From NCBI GenBank assembly GCA_017519965.1, contig JAFWRK010000032.1:1-14481 (forward strand): a stretch of 14,481 nt of DNA. Direction: 5' to 3'. Of this stretch, positions 1 through 7,316 are shown piece after piece. The notes under the pieces are model-generated. The model worked only from the letters and a program-made list of their open reading frames with translations. It ran no database searches and was not told where the DNA came from. Positions within the stretch are counted from its first letter, which is position 1. Each line of letters starts with the position of its first letter. Made by a program: the position numbers and the translations under genes. The stretch comes from Bacilli bacterium. GTDB taxonomy: Bacteria > Bacillota_I > Bacilli_A > RF39 > UBA660.

Positions 1-1
1 A

Positions 2-598
2 GGAATGATTATAGTAATATCTATTATATCTTTATTATTTATTGCCGGAGCAAATCTAAAATTCTTCTTTATAGGAGGAATACTAGGATTAATAGGAGTA
101 ATTATATTAATAATAATAGCTCCATATAGAATGGCAAGAATAACTTCTTTTATAGATCCATGGAGTGATGCCTTAGGAAGTGGATTTCAAATAATACAAA
201 GTTTATATGCTATAGGACCAGAAGGATTATTTGGAACAGGATACTTAAATTCTATACAGAAACATTTTTATTTACCTGAACCACAAACAGACTTTATATT
301 TTCAATCATAGCAGAAGAATTTGGAGTTTTAGGATCATTTATAGTAGCAACTTTATTCATATTAATAGCTTATAGAGGTATAAGAATAGCTCTAAGACAA
401 GAAGATTTATTTGCTAAATATTTAGCTTTTGGAATGACTTTTCAAATAATATTTCAAGCTATGATGAATCTATCAGTAGTAGTAGGATTAATACCAGTAA
501 CAGGAGTAACATTACCATTTTTATCATATGGAGGATCATCATTATTAGTATCATTTGTATCTATTGGAATAATATTAAATATTTCTAAGACTATTTAA
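2..598 (+). CDS. FtsW/SpoVE-type SEDS peptidoglycan polymerase, 3' part only
   Basis: Integral membrane glycan-strand polymerase of the SEDS family (FtsW, RodA, SpoVE), which polymerises lipid II together with a class B penicillin-binding protein at the division or sporulation site. The reading frame is open from the left window edge, so the ATG at 5 is probably internal. About 197 residues remain, roughly half of the usual 370-400. Visible are the family stretch with SFIDPWSDALGSGFQ (about residues 48-62), GLFGTG (74-79), the extracellular loop PEPQTDFIF whose Asp96 matches the conserved catalytic-loop aspartate, and the C-terminal PVTGVTLPFLSYGGSS. Several hydrophobic segments surround these. 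The DPWSD and PEPQTDFIF wording favours FtsW/SpoVE over RodA, but I cannot separate FtsW from SpoVE. No terminator is evident downstream, so read-through into the next operon is possible. Confidence 0.93.
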   Translation, partial: GMIIVISIISLLFIAGANLKFFFIGGILGLIGVIILIIIAPYRMARITSFIDPWSDALGSGFQIIQSLYAIGPEGLFGTGYLNSIQKHFYLPEPQTDFIFSIIAEEFGVLGSFIVATLFILIAYRGIRIALRQEDLFAKYLAFGMTFQIIFQAMMNLSVVVGLIPVTGVTLPFLSYGGSSLLVSFVSIGIILNISKTI

Positions 599-613
599 AA
601 TGTCCTAAATAAA

Positions 614-644
614 AAGACAAAAATATAAGTAATTAATGTATAAT
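614..644 (+). promoter_or_regulatory. Candidate promoter of the RiPP-like operon
   Basis: A perfect TATAAT lies at 639-644. The best upstream element is AAGACA at 614-619, a weak -35 with a 19-base spacer. Transcription would start near 651, leaving a short leader before the AGGAG ribosome site at 665-669. The -10 is convincing but AT-rich sequence produces it by chance, so confidence is moderate. Confidence 0.4.
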
Positions 645-675
645 ATATAAGTAATAAATAAATCAGGAGTATCAT

Positions 676-1584
676 ATGAATAAAAAACTACTTAATAAGT
701 TTTCAATAGGATTATCTTTAGATATATCTATTGAGGAATATAAACAAATTATTTATAAATATAAAGATTACATACACAGTATATATTTTTCACCTCCAAT
801 AAATAGTAAATTTCAAAGTAGAAAGAGTATTCACGAACAATTTGAGAATAAAGAAAATGTAACAAAGTTCTATGAAATATTAAAACTATTTAGAGAGAAT
901 AATATATTATTAGATTGTGTTTTAAATAGGCCCTCTTTAAGTAGTGAAGACATTAAAGAAAATATAAAAGTAGTAAAAGATATAAATCCCGATATAATTA
1001 CATGTTTAAAAAATCACATAGATATAGTAAAAGATAGTTTTAGTAATAAAGAAATAATTTATAGTTTTAACAATAATTTTGAAATAGGAGATTTAAAAAA
1101 TATATCTAAAAAGTTCGATACAATTGTACTTGGAAAATATTTTTTAAGAAGTCCAAAATTAATAAAAAAAGTATATGATAGTGGTTTTAAAATAAAACTA
1201 TTAGTTAATAATGGATGCTCATATAATTGTGGAGGATGTAAGAATGGTTATGAGAACTGCATAGAAACATTTTGTAAGAATCTAGATTATCATACAGTTA
1301 ATTACTTATATGCTTTACAAAGTTTTTATCCATATGAATTGGATAGATTATTAGATAAAGTTGAAGTACCAATAGATACTATAAAAATATCAAATAGAAC
1401 AGATGGATATGAATATTTAGATAAATGTTTAAATAGTTATATTAATGATTTAACAGAAGATATAAGATTTAAAAAGATAAGTGATGTAAGATTATACTCA
1501 AGATTATCATGCTTTAATAAATATTTTGATGAACTAAATAGTAAAGAAATAAATAGTATTAAAAGGAGAATTAATAATGTATGA
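676..1584 (+). CDS. U32-like TIM-barrel protein with a cysteine cluster, first gene of the RiPP-like operon
   Basis: A 302-residue protein with alternating helix and strand segments typical of a TIM barrel. The motif NNGCSYNCGGC with later cysteines (C181, C185, C188, C195, C200) suggests an iron-sulfur or other metal site. About 35 residues later IKISNR (236-241), followed by a Y-E-Y-L helix, resembles the DSLKIEGR segment of peptidase U32 family proteins. Known U32 relatives (UbiU/UbiV, RlhA, TrhP) are Fe-S proteins that take part in oxygen-independent hydroxylations, so a modifying role is possible. That step is inference. AGGAG at 665-669 supports the ATG. The gene overlaps the kinase-like gene by 8 bases (ATGTATGA), a sign of translational coupling, and it ends in TGA. 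It could instead be another TIM-barrel metalloprotein; no function is proven. Confidence 0.65.
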   Translation: MNKKLLNKFSIGLSLDISIEEYKQIIYKYKDYIHSIYFSPPINSKFQSRKSIHEQFENKENVTKFYEILKLFRENNILLDCVLNRPSLSSEDIKENIKVVKDINPDIITCLKNHIDIVKDSFSNKEIIYSFNNNFEIGDLKNISKKFDTIVLGKYFLRSPKLIKKVYDSGFKIKLLVNNGCSYNCGGCKNGYENCIETFCKNLDYHTVNYLYALQSFYPYELDRLLDKVEVPIDTIKISNRTDGYEYLDKCLNSYINDLTEDIRFKKISDVRLYSRLSCFNKYFDELNSKEINSIKRRINNV

Positions 1585-2380
1585 AATATTACAATATAAT
1601 AAAGAACCACTATTAGATAAAAATATTTATTATAAAAGTAATACAAGTATTATTTATAAGAAAGATAATTATTTATATAAAATATATTTAAAAAAAGAAC
1701 CATTTAAAAGACATGTAATGGACTATCTAATAGAAAACTATGAATTATTAAAAGAAATATCTATTCCACCAAAGAATAAATTAAAAGTAGAAGATAACTA
1801 TGGATTAAAAATGGATTATTATGAATCAATAGATTTTTATAAGTATATAGATAGAATAGATACAAAAGAATTTATAAGAGTTTTAAAATTATTAAGTGAT
1901 AATTTAAAAATAATAAATAATTTAGGAATATGTCTTACAGATCTTCATCATCATAATATTTTAATTGGAAAAGATGGAACTCCTAAATATATAGACTTAG
2001 ATGATGCCAGAGTAAATGAATATGATTCAACACATATTTGTTTTCTAGTTAGAAATCTTCATAATGTAGAAGAAAAAGGATATGATTATGAAGATAAATT
2101 AATGAAAGAAGGACATCTTGATAGAGAAGCTTTAACACTAATGTTATTAGATTATATATTTGATAAGGCAATCGAAAAATATAATTATAAAGAATATCAA
2201 GAAAAAATAGATGAAATTGAAAATATATTTAGTAAGAAAATAATAAAAATATTTAGAGAACTAAAAGATAAAGATGATGACTACAATATAAACAAGTTTA
2301 ATTATTATATAGGAGATTATCTAAATAATAATACAATTAATAAGATAAGAAGGTTGAAACATGAAAACAGTAATATTTAG
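1577..2380 (+). CDS. Small kinase-fold protein (protein kinase/APH-like)
   Basis: A 267-residue protein with the two-lobe signature of the protein kinase-like fold. In the N-lobe, SNTSIIYKKDNYLYKIY (about 21-37) resembles the nucleotide-binding hairpin, with Lys35 as the candidate ATP lysine. In the C-lobe, TDLHHHNILI (121-130) is the catalytic loop with Asp122 and Asn127, and YIDLDDA (138-144) takes the place of the DFG metal-binding motif. All key residues appear present, so it is probably active. The substrate is unknown: Ser, Thr or Tyr of the downstream peptide, a partner enzyme, or a small molecule are all open. The C-terminal third is highly charged and helical. GGAG at 1564-1567 precedes the ATG. 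It overlaps both neighbours, by 8 bases before and 20 after, which places it firmly in the operon. Confidence 0.72.
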   Translation: MYEILQYNKEPLLDKNIYYKSNTSIIYKKDNYLYKIYLKKEPFKRHVMDYLIENYELLKEISIPPKNKLKVEDNYGLKMDYYESIDFYKYIDRIDTKEFIRVLKLLSDNLKIINNLGICLTDLHHHNILIGKDGTPKYIDLDDARVNEYDSTHICFLVRNLHNVEEKGYDYEDKLMKEGHLDREALTLMLLDYIFDKAIEKYNYKEYQEKIDEIENIFSKKIIKIFRELKDKDDDYNINKFNYYIGDYLNNNTINKIRRLKHENSNI

Positions 2381-3446
2381 ACCAACCAATAGTTGTAACC
2401 TAGCATGTACATATTGTTATGATAAGAATAATCATGAATTAGAGTCTAAAGTAATAAATTGTGTAAGTAAAAAATTTGCAAAAGAATTTAATAATATTTT
2501 AGAATCATTAGATAAAATATTTAGAAACGAAAAAAGAAAACAACTAATATTTCATGGTGGAGAACCATTATTAATAAAACCTGATTTATTAGATAAATTT
2601 TGTAATGAATTAAAAAATAGAAATATTAGAATGGGAATACAAACAAATGGCACATTAATAACTGATGATATTATTGAAATATTTAAGAAGTATAAATTTA
2701 GTGTAGGTATAAGTCTAGATGGATGTAATGAAAAACAAAACTGTAAGAGGATATATAGTAATGGAAGTAGTTCATTTGAAAAAGTAATAAAAAATATAAA
2801 GAAATTACAAGATAAAAAAGTAAAATTTGGAATAATAATGTCTATAGGAAAACAACACATAGGATGTGAAAAAGAAATATATGACTTTATAGGAGATAAT
2901 AATTATTCATGTAATATAAGACCGGTTTTTGCAACTGATGAGTCTATGATAAATGAAGTAATGACAGAAGAAGAATATATAAACTTTTTTGATAATCTAT
3001 TTGACATTTGGTTTAATGATAAAGAAAAGAAAGTAAGAACACATCAAGTAAATGAATTATATACATCATTAAAAAAAGAAATAAATAGTGAATATATAGA
3101 TAGACTATGTAGTAATTCTAATAATTGTTTTAAAAATTTTATTTGTTTAGATATTGATAGTAATTTATATTCATGTAATAGATTATATGGAATAGATGAA
3201 TTCTATTATGGAAATTTAAAAGAAATATCTATGGATGAAGTAGAAGAAAAAATTAAAAAAATTCAAGATAAAAGAAACAGATATATTAAGAAAGAATGTG
3301 GAGAATGTAAAGAATATAAAAAGTGTTATGGAGGATGTCCAGCAGAAGCATATGATCTATATAAAGATATAAAACATAAAGCTCCAATATGTAACATAAA
3401 AAAAGAAATATCAAAACATATAAAGGAGGAGATAGAAAATTGCTAA
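2361..3446 (+). CDS. Radical SAM/SPASM peptide-modifying enzyme
   Basis: A 361-residue radical SAM enzyme of the SPASM type, the class that modifies ribosomal peptides (anSME, sactionine and cyclophane synthases). The N-terminal CNLACTYC gives the CxxxCxxC cluster that binds the SAM [4Fe-4S] (C12, C16, C19), followed by FHGGEPL (64-70), the SAM-binding glycine motif. The C-terminal SPASM domain carries C250, C256, C262 and C272, then the diagnostic C313-x2-C316-x5-C322-x3-C326-x17-C344, enough for two auxiliary clusters. The N-terminus starts almost directly at the barrel, so there is no fused peptide-recognition (RRE) domain. The ATG lies inside the end of the kinase-like gene. From the precursor sequence I infer a cross-link or epimerisation on Y-x-D triplets, with cyclophane formation the leading guess. 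Confidence 0.93.
   Translation: MKTVIFRPTNSCNLACTYCYDKNNHELESKVINCVSKKFAKEFNNILESLDKIFRNEKRKQLIFHGGEPLLIKPDLLDKFCNELKNRNIRMGIQTNGTLITDDIIEIFKKYKFSVGISLDGCNEKQNCKRIYSNGSSSFEKVIKNIKKLQDKKVKFGIIMSIGKQHIGCEKEIYDFIGDNNYSCNIRPVFATDESMINEVMTEEEYINFFDNLFDIWFNDKEKKVRTHQVNELYTSLKKEINSEYIDRLCSNSNNCFKNFICLDIDSNLYSCNRLYGIDEFYYGNLKEISMDEVEEKIKKIQDKRNRYIKKECGECKEYKKCYGGCPAEAYDLYKDIKHKAPICNIKKEISKHIKEEIENC
3422..3429 (+). promoter_or_regulatory. Strong Shine-Dalgarno that fixes a TTG start
   Basis: AAAGGAGG ends 10 bases before TTG 3440. No ATG or GTG lies in frame at a suitable distance, so this site decides the TTG start of the protease gene. Confidence 0.75.
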
Positions 3447-4225
3447 AAGATCTAGAAGAAAAATTACAAGCTCACATCTTATTAATATATAATAATCCAG
3501 AAGAAGATGATTCAATAATAGATTATTACATATTAAAACCATTATATGAACAATTAAAAGAATTAAATAAGTATAATAAATTAATTTTATTGATAGAAAC
3601 AAAAGGAGGTAATCTAGCAGTAGGAAGTAAGATCTTAGAAATAATAAAAGAAAAATTTAAAATAATAGAAGGAATAGTATTAGGTAGATGTAGTAGTACA
3701 GGAACATTTATATTATTAGGAACCAATAAAATATATGTAGGACCTTATTCAATGATAACTCCATCTGAACCACAAATAACTATAGATAATAAGAGTTATT
3801 CAACATCAGTAGTAAGAAACTACTTAAAAGAAAAAAATAGTCTAGATCCAATAATATATGGTAACTACATATCAATAATTAATTATTATAAAAAGCTATG
3901 TAAAGAATCATATAAGAATAGTGAAAAAATAATAAACTATATGCTAAAAGAAGTTGACTCACATCAATATCCATTAAAAAATGAAGGTTTTAAGAAGATG
4001 GATATAGAAGTAGATAAATTACCAGAAGATTTAGAAAAAATCTTATTAGATAAGCATAATAAAATATTAAATTATCTAAAAGATAAAACAAATTTAGAAA
4101 ATAGATTTACTTTAATTGAAAGTAGTAATAAAATATTGGTAAGAAAAAAGATATATGACAATAATAAAAAATTAAAAAAATTTGATTATTTTAAAATAGA
4201 GGAGAGTGAATATGAAAAATATTAA
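3440..4225 (+). CDS. ClpP-fold serine protease, SDH (serine dehydrogenase proteinase)-like
   Basis: A 261-residue protein with the ClpP/crotonase-type signatures of the SDH proteinase family. IETKGGNLAVG (52-62) matches the PGG-type oxyanion segment, GRCSSTGTFILLG (82-94) holds the candidate nucleophile Ser86 in an S-x-G-T setting, and GPYSMITPSEPQI (101-113) resembles the GPxDPQ strand of SDH enzymes. SHQYPL (174-179) matches a conserved HxYP segment. There is no signal peptide, so it is probably cytoplasmic. The gene starts with TTG, overlaps the radical SAM gene by 7 bases and the peptide gene by 14. Leader removal or turnover of the modified peptide is the natural guess, but SDH-type proteins are not standard RiPP leader peptidases, so the role is inferred from context only. 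Confidence 0.8.
   Translation: MLKDLEEKLQAHILLIYNNPEEDDSIIDYYILKPLYEQLKELNKYNKLILLIETKGGNLAVGSKILEIIKEKFKIIEGIVLGRCSSTGTFILLGTNKIYVGPYSMITPSEPQITIDNKSYSTSVVRNYLKEKNSLDPIIYGNYISIINYYKKLCKESYKNSEKIINYMLKEVDSHQYPLKNEGFKKMDIEVDKLPEDLEKILLDKHNKILNYLKDKTNLENRFTLIESSNKILVRKKIYDNNKKLKKFDYFKIEESEYEKY
4198..4204 (+). promoter_or_regulatory. Shine-Dalgarno selecting ATG 4212 of the peptide gene
   Basis: AGAGGAG leaves 7 bases to ATG 4212, an ideal spacing, but only one base to the alternative GTG 4206. This decides the peptide start and its 69-residue length. Confidence 0.75.
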
Positions 4226-4421
4226 TGGAAGAATAGAGGATATTCTTAAAGAAGAAGAAATAAAAGATGAACTAAATTATAAGGATGCTTATAAAGATAG
4301 ACATTGGGATTCTTATAATGATTCTAATTATCATGACAAATATCATGATGAATACAGAGATTATGGAGATAGTTCATCATACCATGATCATTATAAAGAT
4401 GGTTATACAGAAGCAGAATAA
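4212..4421 (+). CDS. Putative RiPP precursor peptide with repeated Y-x-D triplets
   Basis: A 69-residue acidic peptide, last gene of the operon. Residues 1-22 form a helical, charged leader (MKNINGRIEDILKEEEI...). From residue 23 the sequence becomes aromatic-x-Asp triplets: YKD 23-25, YKD 27-29, HWD 31-33, YND 35-37, YHD 40-42, YHD 44-46, YRD 48-50, YGD 51-53, YHD 57-59, YKD 61-63, then YTE 65-67. Most repeat every four residues. It has no cysteine, ruling out thioether products. Three-residue cyclophane peptides (triceptides) made by radical SAM/SPASM enzymes join an aromatic ring to the beta-carbon two residues later, which fits these triplets well. Four of the triplets contain or neighbour His, so metal binding is another possibility. 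It overlaps the protease gene by 14 bases and is followed directly by a terminator. Confidence 0.78.
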   Translation: MKNINGRIEDILKEEEIKDELNYKDAYKDRHWDSYNDSNYHDKYHDEYRDYGDSSSYHDHYKDGYTEAE

Positions 4422-4449
4422 ACTATACTAGTTATAGTTTTTTCTTTTA
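4420..4449 (+). terminator. Rho-independent terminator after the RiPP-like operon
   Basis: The stem AACTATA (4421-4427) pairs with TATAGTT (4433-4439) around the loop CTAGT, followed by a T-rich run broken by one C (4440-4449). It overlaps the stop codon of the peptide gene. The stem is AT-rich but perfectly paired. Confidence 0.75.
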
Positions 4450-4464
4450 TCTATAAATAAAATA

Positions 4465-4473
4465 TGATATAAT
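4465..4473 (+). promoter_or_regulatory. Extended -10 promoter of the flavoprotein pair
   Basis: TGATATAAT is a perfect TGnTATAAT extended -10 element placed just after the previous terminator and about 55 bases before the flavoprotein start. No clear -35 is seen 17 bases upstream, as expected for an extended -10 promoter. Confidence 0.65.
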
Positions 4474-4528
4474 ATAGCCGGTAAAAAGAAAGAGGATACA
4501 TGTTATAATAAAGTAGGATGTGATAATA

Positions 4529-5719
4529 GTGAAAATAGGAATAATAGGTGGAGGAGCTTCAGGATTAGTAACAGCAATTAAATCTAAAACAAAAAACAAT
4601 GAAGTAACTATATTAGAAAGAAATTCTTCCTGTGGTAAAAAAATACTAGTAACAGGAAATGGTAGATGTAATTATTGGAATGATAATCAAGAAATAAGTA
4701 ATTATGATTCTAATAATAATGAATTAATAGGAAAAATAATTAATAAAGAAACTGAGAAAGAAGTAATAGACTTTTTTAAAGAATTAGTAATAGTACCTAA
4801 AATTAAAAACGGATATTGGTATCCATCTACTAATCAAGCAATAACTATAAAAGATGCTTTAGTAGATGAATGCTTAAGTAGAGAAATAATTATAAAAAAT
4901 GATTACTTAGTAAATAAAATAGTTAAAAATAATAACAAGTTCATAATAAATGATGAATTAGAATTTGATATTATAGTATTATCTACAGGATCTAATACTC
5001 AAAAAGTAACAGGTTCAGATGGTATGGGATATAACTTCTTAAAAGAAATGAATCATAATATTATTAAGCCATTACCAGCATTAGTTCAATTAAATACCAG
5101 AAAATACAACTTTCTAAATAAATGGAAAGGCATAAGAACAGATGTAGAGTTAACACAAATAGAAAATGGCAAAGAAGTTAGAAAAGAATCCGGAGAAATA
5201 CAATTAACAGATTATGGTATAAGTGGAATATGTGTATTTAATTTATCACTATTTATTACTAAAGGATTAGAAGATAATAAAAAAGAAGAAGTAGAAATTA
5301 ATTTTATACCTAATATAAAAATAAACGATTTATTAAATAATAATAGAAGTATAAGAAGAGTACTAGATAATATTATTAATAAAAAAATAGTAGAAATATT
5401 ATTAGAAGAATCTAAAATAGATGGAAGTAAAAAGTATTTAGAATTAAATGATTCAGAAAAAACAAAATTAATTAATATATTAACTAGATTTAATATAGAA
5501 ATAATAAGTACAAAATCATTTGATTCATCACAAGTATCCAGAGGTGGATTATCACTAGAAGATATTAATATGGATACTATGGAGTCAAAGGTAATAAATA
5601 ATTTATATATAACAGGAGAACTATTAGACATAACTGGTATTTGTGGAGGCTATAATCTAGGATTATGCTGGAGAAGTGCCATAAAAGCAGGTAATTCTAT
5701 AAGAGGTAAAAATGATTAG
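4529..5719 (+). CDS. HI0933/BaiN-family FAD flavoprotein (NAD(P)/FAD-dependent oxidoreductase)
   Basis: A 396-residue FAD-binding protein of the HI0933/BaiN/YtfP family, whose members are probable oxidoreductases of uncertain substrate (BaiN was linked to bile-acid reduction in one gut Clostridium). With GTG 4529 as start, the Rossmann motif GGGASG lies at 7-12, CGKKILVTGNGRCN at 35-48, the STGS segment follows, and the C-terminus has TGELLDITGICGGYN, the family's FAD-closing motif. GTG 4529 is preferred over GTG 4520, because 4520 lies inside the ribosome-site-like AGGATGTGAT (4515-4524) and would add residues before the Rossmann strand. The length is normal for the family. It overlaps the second flavoprotein gene by 8 bases, so the two are translationally coupled. 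Confidence 0.92.
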   Translation: MKIGIIGGGASGLVTAIKSKTKNNEVTILERNSSCGKKILVTGNGRCNYWNDNQEISNYDSNNNELIGKIINKETEKEVIDFFKELVIVPKIKNGYWYPSTNQAITIKDALVDECLSREIIIKNDYLVNKIVKNNNKFIINDELEFDIIVLSTGSNTQKVTGSDGMGYNFLKEMNHNIIKPLPALVQLNTRKYNFLNKWKGIRTDVELTQIENGKEVRKESGEIQLTDYGISGICVFNLSLFITKGLEDNKKEEVEINFIPNIKINDLLNNNRSIRRVLDNIINKKIVEILLEESKIDGSKKYLELNDSEKTKLINILTRFNIEIISTKSFDSSQVSRGGLSLEDINMDTMESKVINNLYITGELLDITGICGGYNLGLCWRSAIKAGNSIRGKND

Positions 5720-7287
5720 AATAAGAGAAGTAAAATTAGATATTGAAGATAACAATTACAAAAGAAAAATATCAAAATTATTAAATATAAAAGTTACTGA
5801 TATAAAAAACATAAAAATAGTTAAAAAATCAATAGATGCAAGAAAAAAAGACAATATCTTATATGTATATGAGTTTGATGTAGAATTAACTAATGAAAAA
5901 GAAGTGCTAAAAAGAAATAAAAAAGATAATATATTTGAGTCTCCTAATGAAGAATATGTATTTCCATTTAATGAAATAGATAAAAGTATTAGACCAGTAA
6001 TAGTTGGATCAGGACCTGCTGGATTATATTGTGCCTATATATTAACAGAAATAGGTATTAAGCCAATTATTATAGAAAGAGGAGAAAAAGTAGAAGATAG
6101 AGTAAAATCTATAGAAGATTTTTGGAACAATAATAAATTAAATATTAATTCAAATGTTCAATTTGGAGAAGGTGGAGCAGGTACTTTTTCAGATGGTAAA
6201 CTAAATACAAATATTAAAGATAAAGAAAATAGAATAAAAAAAAGTATTAGAAGTATTTGTAGAGAATGGAGCTAATGAAGATATATTATATGAATCTAAA
6301 CCTCATATTGGAACAGATATCTTAAGAGAAGTTATAAAAAATATGAGAAATAAAATAATATCTAGAGGTGGAGAAATAAAATATAATACAACTCTAACTA
6401 ATCTAATTATAGATGATAATAAATTAGTTTCAATTGAAGTAAATAATAATGAAATAATAGAATGTAATAAGCTAGTATTGGCAATAGGTCATAGCGCTAG
6501 AGATACATTTAAGATGTTATTAGATAATAAATTAAATATAGAAGCCAAACCATTCGCAGTAGGACTTAGAATAGAACATCCACAAAGTATGATAAATGAA
6601 AGTCAATATGGAAATAAATATAAAGATATTCTTCCACCAGCAAGTTATAAATTAACATATAATACAACAAAAGGTAGAGGAGTATACTCATTTTGTATGT
6701 GTCCAGGAGGATATGTAGTAAATGCATCAAGTGAAGAAAAAAGATTAGTAGTAAATGGAATGAGTAATAATAAAAGAGAAAGTAAGAATGCTAATAGTGC
6801 TATAGTAGTAACAGTATCTCCAAAAGATTTTGGAACTAATCCAATGGATGGTATAGAATTTCAAAGAAAACTAGAAGAAAATGCGTATAATATAGGTCTT
6901 GGTAATATACCAATTCAAAGATATATTGATTATAAAAATGATACTGACACAATTTATTTAGGAGAAATAAATCCGCAAATAAAAGGACAGTATTCTTATG
7001 GTAATTTAAATAGAATATTACCAGATTATATAAATGAATCGATTAAAGAAGGAATAGAATATTTTGGAACAAAAATAAAAGGATTTAATAGAGAAGATGC
7101 AATTCTCTTAGGAGTAGAATCAAGAACATCATCACCTGTTAGAATAATAAGAGATGAATCATTTGAATCTAACATAAAAGGTATATATCCATGTGGAGAA
7201 GGAGCTGGATATGCTGGAGGAATAACATCAGCAGCAGTAGATGGAATAAAAGTAGCAGAAAAAATAGTAGAAAGTACAATTATGTAA
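5712..7287 (+). pseudogene. COG2509-type FAD-dependent dehydrogenase, frameshifted at an A8 run
   Basis: Two frames together make one COG2509-type flavoprotein. The 5' part (5712-6275) carries the family N-terminal domain with IVKKSIDARKKD (36-47), the Rossmann VGSGPAG (98-104) and QFGEGGAGTFSDGKLNT (150-166), then runs into nonsense and stops at 6275. The other frame continues at 6244 (VLEVFVENGANEDIL, then KPHIGTDILREVIKNM) and ends with GEGAGYAGGITSAAVDG. Removing one A from the run at 6236-6243 joins them into about 524 residues, the usual family length. Neither half shows any other damage. It may be a sequencing or assembly error, a recent mutation, or a gene expressed through polymerase slippage on the A run. 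Whether protein is made from the 3' part alone (ATG 6343) is doubtful. It is coupled by overlap to the upstream flavoprotein. Confidence 0.88.
6236..6243 (+). other. A8 homopolymer at the frameshift point
   Basis: Eight consecutive A bases follow ATA-coded T. With seven A the N- and C-terminal halves of the flavoprotein are in frame; with eight they are not. Runs of this length are known sites of sequencing error and of transcriptional slippage in AT-rich genomes. Confidence 0.85.
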
Positions 7288-7316
7288 AAAAAGTTCTAAA
7301 GAACTTTTTTTATTTT
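7286..7316 (+). terminator. Rho-independent terminator after the flavoprotein pair
   Basis: AAAAAAAGTTC (7286-7296) pairs with GAACTTTTTTT (7301-7311) around the loop TAAA. The near-symmetric A and T tracts would allow termination on either strand. The stem overlaps the stop codon. Confidence 0.82.

Noticed and set aside
1577..1584. Possible use of the Mycoplasma code (TGA as Trp), suggested by the extreme AT content
   Set aside because: TGA ends the gene at 1584 and the yceD gene at 11949 at the right places, and Trp is written TGG, so the standard bacterial code applies.
4206..4211. GTG 4206 as start of the peptide gene
   Set aside because: It sits one base after the AGAGGAG ribosome site; ATG 4212 has normal spacing.
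4212..4421. The Y-x-D peptide as a simple disordered, dehydrin-like or metal-binding protein
   Set aside because: Not excluded, but the radical SAM/SPASM gene in the same tight operon and the fixed triplet pattern make a modified-peptide precursor the better reading.
4500..4508. A two-codon open frame (ATG TTA TAA) after an AGAGG site, as a possible leader minigene
   Set aside because: Such short frames arise by chance in AT-rich leaders; there is no attenuator hairpin or codon pattern around it.
1437..5631. Several reverse-strand open frames (for example 1437-1646, 2552-2860, 3411-3602, 5212-5631)
   Set aside because: They lie opposite well-supported + strand genes, are rich in Leu, Ile, Ser and Phe as expected from the complement of AT-rich coding DNA, and show no domain or ribosome site.
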